DNA from: JABDLF01 sp041609715
Lineage (GTDB): Bacteria; Pseudomonadota; Gammaproteobacteria; Steroidobacterales; JABDLF01
NCBI GenBank assembly: GCA_041609715.1
Contig: JBFIQI010000133.1
Location: 1-6,326 of the forward strand
DNA: 6,326 nucleotides
Reading direction: 5' to 3'
In this document: positions 1 through 6,326 of the stretch, piece after piece
How positions within the stretch are numbered: position 1 is the first letter of the stretch
Layout: every line of letters starts with the position of its first letter
Notes under the pieces: model-generated
Databases searched by the model: none
What the model was told of the DNA's origin: nothing
What the model saw: the letters and a program-made list of their open reading frames with translations, nothing else
Position numbers and translations under genes: made by a program

Positions 1-17
1 GGTGGGTGTCCTGGTTT

Positions 18-54
18 GGGGCTGGTATGGGGCTGGTATGGGGCTGGTATGGGG
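18..54 (+). other. Putative G-quadruplex motif
   Basis: Four runs of GGGG lie at 18-21, 29-32, 40-43 and 51-54. Each is separated by exactly seven bases (CTGGTAT), which satisfies the usual pattern of four G-runs with loops of one to seven bases. The motif is a direct product of the 11-nt repeat. On the plus strand it is the template for leftward uvrA transcription, so the uvrA RNA would be C-rich here and the quadruplex would form in DNA rather than in that transcript. The pattern is certain; folding in the cell is inference. Confidence 0.6.
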
Positions 55-91
55 CCACTTAGGTGGGTGTCCTGGTTTGGGTCCTGGTTTG

Positions 92-111
92 GGACACTTA
101 GGTGGGTGTCC
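92..111. repeat. REP-like hairpin unit within the repeat array
   Basis: GGACAC at 92-97 is perfectly complementary to GTGTCC at 106-111, with an 8-base loop TTAGGTGG at 98-105. The same architecture occurs at 53-72 (GGCCAC, identical loop, GTGTCC) with one stem mismatch. A third right arm lies at 6-11, with its left arm outside the window. Repeated short hairpins next to a gene end suggest REP-type elements or a structure protecting the 3' end of the uvrA mRNA. No T-tract follows on either strand, so this is not a standard intrinsic terminator. Confidence 0.55.
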
Positions 112-132
112 TGGTATGGGGCCGGTATGGGG

Positions 133-3003
<2,871 letters not shown>

Positions 3004-3028
3004 GGCTGGGCCGTTTCGCCGGGTCAAC

Positions 3029-3044
3029 CTGTTAATATACGCCG
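3029..3044. promoter_or_regulatory. Degenerate LexA (SOS) box-like sequence, tentative
   Basis: The sequence CTGTTAATATACGCCG has a perfect left half-site CTGT and an AT-rich centre. It matches the E. coli-type consensus CTGTATATATATACAG at 11 of 16 positions by my count. The right half, which should be ACAG, reads GCCG. It overlaps the predicted uvrA -10, which is where an SOS operator would act, and uvrA is LexA-controlled in E. coli. The missing right half makes functional LexA binding doubtful. Confidence 0.2.
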
Positions 3045-3061
3045 CTTCCCGACGGCGACGC

Positions 3062-3068
3062 AAAAGGA
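3062..3068 (+). promoter_or_regulatory. Candidate ribosome binding site favouring a TTG start for the MFS gene
   Basis: AAAAGGA lies 7 nt before an in-frame TTG at 3076-3078. The ATG at 3091 has only AAAGG (3082-3086) at a short 4-nt spacing. If TTG is used, the protein gains five residues (MNKGG) at its N terminus. The sequence does not settle the choice. Confidence 0.35.
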
Positions 3069-3090
3069 CTCCGGATTGAACAAAGGCGGT

Positions 3091-4275
3091 ATGACAGGTG
3101 TGCCCATGCTGGGCGTTGAACGGCGCGCCGTGGCGGTATTGGCGGGCGTTTTCTCTGTCCGCATGCTTGGTCTGTTCCTCTTGTTGCCTATCATTGCCCT
3201 CTACGCAGATCAATTCGCGGGCGCGACGCCGCTGTTGGTGGGGCTGGCAGTGGGGGTTTATGGCATTACGCAGGCGCTGTTGCAGATACCGTTCGGGCTT
3301 ATGTCCGACAAACTGGGCCGCAAGCCCGTAATCGTCGGCGGCATGCTCCTGTTTGCCGCTGGTAGCCTGCTGGCGGCCTACAGCGAGACTGTGGGGGGAC
3401 TTGTGCTTGGCAGGGCCCTGCAGGGGGCCGGCGCTGTTTCCGCGGCCATCACCGCGCTGGTGGCCGATCTGACCAGAGTTGAGGTGCGTACGCGGGCCAT
3501 GGCGGTCATCGGTGTAACCATCGGGGGTTCTTTTGTGCTGGCGCTGGCTGTGGGCCCGCTGCTGGCCGACTGGCTGGGGGTGTCGGGGCTTTTCCAGGTG
3601 ACGGCCGGCCTGGCGATTATTGCTGCCGCTTTGATCGTGATGGCGGTGCCGACCCCGCCGCGGCCCGCCCAGCCCGTCACGACGCTTGGAGCCTTGCGAG
3701 AGGCGCTTGGCAACGCTGCTTTGTTGCGTCTGAATTTCGGCATTTTCACCCTGCACATGGTGCTCACAGCCAGTTTTGTCGCCGTGCCGTTCGCGCTTGC
3801 CAGGGTCTCGACAGCCGGACTTTCCGGCCATGGGCGTCTCTATTTGCTGGCGCTGCTGATTTCGATCATTCCCACGGTGGCTCTGGTGCTCATTAACGAG
3901 CGTCGCCGGAGCCCCCCCATGCTGATGGGCCTGGCAATACTGGCGGTGACGGCGGCGGAGCTGATACTGCTGGCCTTGGGAGCGGCCCGCTGGGGTCTGC
4001 TTTTGGGACTTGCCGTATTTTTTGCCGGCTTTAATTTCCTGGAGGCCAGGCTGCCTGCCCGCATGACCGAGCTGGCAGATACAGGGGCGAGAGGCGCAGC
4101 GCTTGGTGTTTATGCCACCTGCCAGTTTCTTGGCGCATTCGCGGGTGGCGTGCTGGGCGGCTGGCTGCTGGGAGCTGCCGGCGAGGCGGGCGTGTATGTG
4201 CTTTGCGCGGCGGCCACCTTATTCTGGTGGGCCGTAGCCGTTGCACCTGCCCGTTCTGCGGTCCGCACGGCCTGA
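3091..4275 (+). CDS. Major facilitator superfamily transporter, YajR-like
   Basis: This 394-aa, very hydrophobic protein is expected to form 12 inner-membrane helices and act as a secondary transporter. The substrate is unknown; YajR-like carriers are annotated as drug:H+ antiporter-type efflux proteins. The N terminus has FSVRMLGLFLLLPIIALYA (residues 21-39), typical of YajR relatives. The conserved MFS loop 2-3 motif A is at 69-78 (GLMSDKLGRK). A conserved late segment runs FNFLEARLPARM, then GVYATCQFLGAFAGGVLGGW. It ends after the last hydrophobic segment with a tail of about ten residues, so it lacks the C-terminal cytoplasmic YAM domain of E. coli YajR (about 454 aa in total). The gene is divergent from uvrA and 114 bp upstream of ssb, an order I recall from Pseudomonas. 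The ATG at 3091 is used here; TTG at 3076 or ATG at 3106 are alternatives. The family is firm, the substrate open. Confidence 0.9.
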   Translation: MTGVPMLGVERRAVAVLAGVFSVRMLGLFLLLPIIALYADQFAGATPLLVGLAVGVYGITQALLQIPFGLMSDKLGRKPVIVGGMLLFAAGSLLAAYSETVGGLVLGRALQGAGAVSAAITALVADLTRVEVRTRAMAVIGVTIGGSFVLALAVGPLLADWLGVSGLFQVTAGLAIIAAALIVMAVPTPPRPAQPVTTLGALREALGNAALLRLNFGIFTLHMVLTASFVAVPFALARVSTAGLSGHGRLYLLALLISIIPTVALVLINERRRSPPMLMGLAILAVTAAELILLALGAARWGLLLGLAVFFAGFNFLEARLPARMTELADTGARGAALGVYATCQFLGAFAGGVLGGWLLGAAGEAGVYVLCAAATLFWWAVAVAPARSAVRTA

Positions 4276-4299
4276 AAGGGGCCGCAAGCCATGAAAATG

Positions 4300-4328
4300 A
4301 TGAGTTTTGTATGCCGCGGCGCTATACT
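4300..4328 (+). promoter_or_regulatory. Probable ssb promoter
   Basis: TATACT at 4323-4328 matches the -10 consensus at five of six positions. At a 17-bp spacing upstream lies ATGAGT (4300-4305), a weak -35. Transcription would begin near 4335, giving a leader of about 55 nt before ssb. A promoter here is expected because ssb must be made at a high level independently of the transporter upstream. I see no LexA-type site in this gap. Confidence 0.5.
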
Positions 4329-4344
4329 ATCCGGCTCTTTTTAC

Positions 4345-4363
4345 CGGTGCCAGGAAGGCGCCG
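4345..4363 (+). other. Hairpin in the ssb leader
   Basis: CGGTGCC (4345-4351) can pair with GGCGCCG (4357-4363) through seven base pairs, one of them G-U, around the 5-base loop AGGAA. It would sit close to the 5' end of the predicted ssb transcript, well before the ribosome binding site at 4378-4384. No T-run follows, so it is not a terminator. It might stabilise the mRNA, or it may be chance in GC-rich DNA. Confidence 0.3.
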
Positions 4364-4389
4364 ATCACTCAGCAAGGTAAGGAGTAACC

Positions 4390-4821
4390 ATGGCACGCGG
4401 CATCAACAAGGTTATTTTAGTCGGCAACCTGGGAGCGGATCCGGAAACCCGCTACATGCCCAGCGGGAGCGCCGTCACGAACATCCGGGTAGCGACCTCG
4501 GAGTCCTGGAAAGACAAGCAAACCGGCGACCAGCAGGAGCGCACGGACTGGCACAACGTAGCGATGTTCAACCGGCTGGCAGAGGTGGCGGCCGAGTATC
4601 TGCGCAAGGGCTCGCAGGTATACATCGAAGGTAAGCTGCGCACCCGCAAGTGGCAGGACAAGCAGGGGAACGACCGCTACACCACTGAGATCGTGGCTAA
4701 CGAGATGCAGATGCTCGGCGGCCGCGGCGGTGGTGGTGCAGACGCGCCGGCGGCAAGGCGGGAACCGGCAGCCGTAGCCGACCTGGGTGCGGATGACCTG
4801 GATGACGATATACCGTTCTGA
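4390..4821 (+). CDS. ssb: Single-stranded DNA-binding protein (SSB)
   Basis: SSB coats single-stranded DNA as a tetramer and recruits replication, repair and recombination enzymes through its acidic C-terminal tip. The 143-aa product has one OB fold at about residues 4-110. The aromatic DNA-stacking residues match the E. coli positions exactly: Trp40, Trp54, Phe60 and Trp88; His55 is also present. The C terminus ends in DDLDDDIPF, the universal partner-binding tip. The linker between fold and tip (about 110-133) is short, with one Gly run and an Ala/Arg/Pro-rich part; E. coli SSB has 178 aa. The ATG is preceded by a strong TAAGGAG (4378-4384) at 5-nt spacing, which fixes the start. The gene has its own likely promoter upstream and a terminator downstream, so it is probably monocistronic. 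Confidence 0.98.
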   Translation: MARGINKVILVGNLGADPETRYMPSGSAVTNIRVATSESWKDKQTGDQQERTDWHNVAMFNRLAEVAAEYLRKGSQVYIEGKLRTRKWQDKQGNDRYTTEIVANEMQMLGGRGGGGADAPAARREPAAVADLGADDLDDDIPF

Positions 4822-4847
4822 CCTCTTCGGTTAATAATATTTATTGC

Positions 4848-4885
4848 AACCGCATCGGCCGGCAGGCTCGGTGCGGTTTTGTTTT
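4848..4885 (+). terminator. Rho-independent terminator after ssb
   Basis: AACCGCA (4848-4854) pairs perfectly with TGCGGTT (4872-4878) around a 17-base GC-rich loop that can fold further (GCC/GGC). The T-rich tract TTTTGTTTT at 4877-4885 follows at once. It begins 26 bases after the ssb stop codon. It probably ends the ssb transcript and insulates the sulfate-activation gene. The AT-rich stretch 4831-4846 just before it supplies A/T bases on the other strand, but nothing is transcribed towards it from the right. Confidence 0.8.
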
Positions 4886-4918
4886 CAAAGCATCAAGAAT
4901 ACAAGGGATTTGCGCTGT
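4886..4918 (+). promoter_or_regulatory. Short leader of the sat-cysC gene
   Basis: Only 33 bases separate the ssb terminator from the sat-cysC start codon. They contain a plausible ribosome binding site AAGGGA at 4903-4908. I see no clear -35/-10 pair here or in the terminator region, so the promoter is not located; it may overlap the terminator or the AT-rich stretch 4831-4846. Confidence 0.35.
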
Positions 4919-6326
4919 ATGAATTCATTAATTGCGCCACACGGTGGTGATCTTAAAAACCTGTATCTAACGCCGGAAGCTGCGAGTGCGGAACGTAAAA
5001 AAGCGCTGGCGTATCCGTCCTGGGATATGACGGACCGCCACCTTTGCGATATCGAGCTGATCCTGAACGGAGCCTTCTCGCCGCTTGACGGATTTCTCGG
5101 GCGCGAAGACTATGAGCGTGTGGTGGAGGAAATGCGCCTGGCCAGCGGCTTGCTCTGGCCTTTGCCCGTCAATCTCGAGGTCAGCGAAGCCTTTGCATCT
5201 GAGCTGGGCAAGGGCGATAACATCGCGCTGCGCGACCAGGAAGGTGTGCTGATCGCGACCATGCAGGTGGATGATATCTGGACGCCTGACAAGGCCAGCG
5301 AGGCGCGCAAGGTCTTCGGCAGCGATGATCCGGTGCATCCCGCCGTGCATTATCTGATGCATATTGCGGGCCCTGTGTATCTGGGCGGCAAACTCAGGGG
5401 AGTGGAAGCGCCGGTGCATTACGACTTTAGGCATCTGCGAGACTCGCCGGCCGACATGCGCGCCCGCTTTACCAAGCTGGGATGGCGCAAGGTCGTGGCT
5501 TTCCAGACTCGCAACCCCATGCATCGTGCGCACCAGGAGCTGACGTTTCGGGCGGCCCGCCAGGTCGAAGCCAACCTGTTGATTCACCCGGTGGTCGGGA
5601 TGACCAAACCCGGGGATGTGGATCATTACACGCGCGTACGCTGCTATGAACATCTCTTGCAGCGTTATCCGGAACAAACTACCGCACTCAGCCTGTTGCC
5701 GCTGGCCATGCGCATGGGGGGACCGCGCGAAGCAGTGTGGCACGCGATCATCCGCAAGAATTTCGGCTGCAGCCATTTCATCGTGGGGCGCGATCATGCC
5801 GGTCCCGGGCAGGACAGCAAGGGCCGGGACTTCTACGGCCATTACGATGCCCAGGAGATGGTGCAGCGATTCGCAGACGAGCTTGAGATTGAGATGGTGC
5901 CCTTCAAAATGATGGTCTACGTGCGCGATCGTGCGCAGTATGCGGCGGTGGACGAGGTTGTCGAAGGTGAGGAAGTGCTGAGCGTATCGGGATCGGAATT
6001 GCGGCGGCGCCTGCAGGAAGGCCTGGAGATTCCCGATTGGTTTTCGTATTCCGATGTTATCGAAGAACTACGCCGCACCCATCCGCCACGCCATAAGCAG
6101 GGTTTTACACTGTTTTTTACCGGACTGTCCGGTTCAGGAAAATCGACTATTGCGAATGCCGTCATGGTCAAGCTGCTGGAAATGGGCGGCCGCAAAGTGA
6201 CATTGCTGGACGGAGATATCGTGCGCAAAAACCTTTCCAGCGAACTGGGGTTTTCCAAGGAGCATCGGGACCTGAATATCCTGCGCATCGGTTACGTGGC
6301 GGCAGAAATCACCAAGAACGGAGGCA
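4919..6326 (+). CDS. Bifunctional sulfate adenylyltransferase / adenylylsulfate kinase (Sat-CysC fusion), 3' end cut off
   Basis: The protein should activate sulfate in two steps: ATP sulfurylase makes APS from sulfate and ATP, then APS kinase phosphorylates APS to PAPS. The visible 469 residues are in one uninterrupted frame. Residues 1 to about 375 are a homomeric-type ATP sulfurylase, with active-site QTRNPMHRAH at 196-205 (Gln196, Arg198, Asn199, His202, His205, within one residue of yeast numbering) and GRDHAGPG at 290-297. From about 395 an APS kinase domain follows, with an intact P-loop GLSGSGKST at 402-410, DGDIVR at 431-436 and GFS followed by an RDLNILRIG stretch. Kinase motifs look functional, unlike the regulatory kinase-like domain of fungal ATP sulfurylase. 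About 100 residues are expected beyond the window. The ATG follows AAGGGA (4903-4908) at 10-nt spacing. This is not the CysD/CysN type of E. coli. The family assignment is firm. Confidence 0.95.
   Translation, partial: MNSLIAPHGGDLKNLYLTPEAASAERKKALAYPSWDMTDRHLCDIELILNGAFSPLDGFLGREDYERVVEEMRLASGLLWPLPVNLEVSEAFASELGKGDNIALRDQEGVLIATMQVDDIWTPDKASEARKVFGSDDPVHPAVHYLMHIAGPVYLGGKLRGVEAPVHYDFRHLRDSPADMRARFTKLGWRKVVAFQTRNPMHRAHQELTFRAARQVEANLLIHPVVGMTKPGDVDHYTRVRCYEHLLQRYPEQTTALSLLPLAMRMGGPREAVWHAIIRKNFGCSHFIVGRDHAGPGQDSKGRDFYGHYDAQEMVQRFADELEIEMVPFKMMVYVRDRAQYAAVDEVVEGEEVLSVSGSELRRRLQEGLEIPDWFSYSDVIEELRRTHPPRHKQGFTLFFTGLSGSGKSTIANAVMVKLLEMGGRKVTLLDGDIVRKNLSSELGFSKEHRDLNILRIGYVAAEITKNGG

Larger units (their letters stand above)
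1..132. repeat. G-rich tandem repeat array abutting the uvrA stop codon
   Basis: The array is built from 11-nt units of the form CTGG[TA][TA]TGGGG. Four lie head to tail at 11-21, 22-32, 33-43 and 44-54, the last three being identical. Variant units lie at 72-82, 84-94, 111-121 and 122-132. Interleaved is a longer block beginning GGTGGGTGTCCTGG, found at 1, 62 and 101; the stretch 56-76 recurs exactly at 95-115. The last unit ends at 132 and the uvrA stop codon occupies 133-135. The left edge of the window cuts the array, so its full length is unknown. It lies downstream of uvrA, and the G-rich strand is the uvrA template strand. I find no convincing coding potential: the frames open across it give only repetitive Gly/Trp/Val-rich translations. 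It may be a minisatellite or a cluster of REP-like elements; the class is my inference. Confidence 0.9.
3004..3090. promoter_or_regulatory. Divergent promoter region between uvrA and the MFS gene
   Basis: These 87 bp separate two divergent start codons, so both promoters probably lie here. For uvrA, TATATT on the minus strand (plus 3034-3039) matches the -10 consensus at five of six positions and would leave a leader of about 24 nt. A -35 match 18 bp upstream (TTGCGT) is weak. For the transporter, TATACG at 3036-3041 on the plus strand is a weak -10 candidate that overlaps the uvrA one, so the two promoters may compete. The AT-rich core 3033-3040 stands out against its GC-rich surroundings. 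No -35 element is convincing. Confidence 0.5.

Noticed and set aside
1..132. Possible CRISPR array
   Set aside because: The units are short (11 nt), directly adjacent or irregularly spaced, with no unique spacers of constant length and no cas genes.
3004..3831. 276-codon open extension upstream of uvrA in the same frame, making a 1232-aa reading frame
   Set aside because: It is antisense to the transporter coding region, its translation is low-complexity (rich in R, Q, H, G), and UvrA homology starts precisely at the ATG at 3003. It is a frame shadow in GC-rich DNA.
4313..4320. Perfect palindrome GCCGCGGC just upstream of the ssb -10
   Set aside because: Eight-base GC palindromes are common in DNA of this composition, and there is no repeat or known operator consensus to support a binding site.
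4203..4634. 143-aa plus-strand frame overlapping the end of the transporter and ssb
   Set aside because: It is out of frame with both real genes and covers the ssb promoter and leader; the translation resembles no protein.
4967..5842. 291-aa minus-strand open frame opposite the sulfate-activation gene
   Set aside because: The plus strand carries an unmistakable ATP sulfurylase with catalytic motifs across the same bases. The minus translation shows no recognisable family and is a codon-bias shadow.
5917..6288. 123-aa minus-strand open frame near the right edge
   Set aside because: It lies opposite the ATP sulfurylase/APS kinase junction and the P-loop coding region; its Ser/Arg-rich translation is typical of an antisense shadow.

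Overview
The window looks like ordinary chromosomal DNA from a GC-rich Gammaproteobacterium. UvrA and SSB closely resemble the enterobacterial and pseudomonad proteins. The order uvrA (leftward), MFS transporter (rightward), ssb (rightward) is, from memory, the arrangement found in Pseudomonas; in E. coli uvrA and ssb are directly divergent. I cannot name a genus from the sequence.

Layout, left to right. Bases 1-132 are a G-rich tandem repeat array, cut by the left edge, that stops exactly at the uvrA stop codon. Bases 133-3003 (minus) encode a complete UvrA of 956 aa. An 87-bp divergent intergenic region follows. Bases 3091-4275 (plus) encode a 394-aa major facilitator transporter of the YajR-like type without the C-terminal YAM domain. 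A 114-bp gap then carries a likely ssb promoter and a leader hairpin, followed by ssb at 4390-4821 (143 aa, complete). A rho-independent terminator lies at about 4848-4885. The last gene, from 4919 to the right edge, is an in-frame fusion of ATP sulfurylase and APS kinase (469 residues visible, 3' end cut off).

How the genes work together. UvrA (damage recognition in nucleotide excision repair) and SSB (single-strand binding in replication, repair and recombination) form the DNA-maintenance part. The MFS gene lies between them by conserved synteny, with no evident functional link. The sat-cysC fusion belongs to sulfate activation (sulfate to APS to PAPS) and is separated from ssb by the terminator, so it is probably its own transcription unit.

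I see no evidence of an undescribed multi-gene system. The least explained element is the repeat array at 1-132, which contains a textbook G-quadruplex pattern and REP-like hairpin units. Secondary points are the truncated YajR-type transporter, the sat-cysC fusion, the short SSB linker, and a degenerate LexA-like site in front of uvrA. The window has no tRNA, rRNA, CRISPR array or transposase gene that I can recognise.
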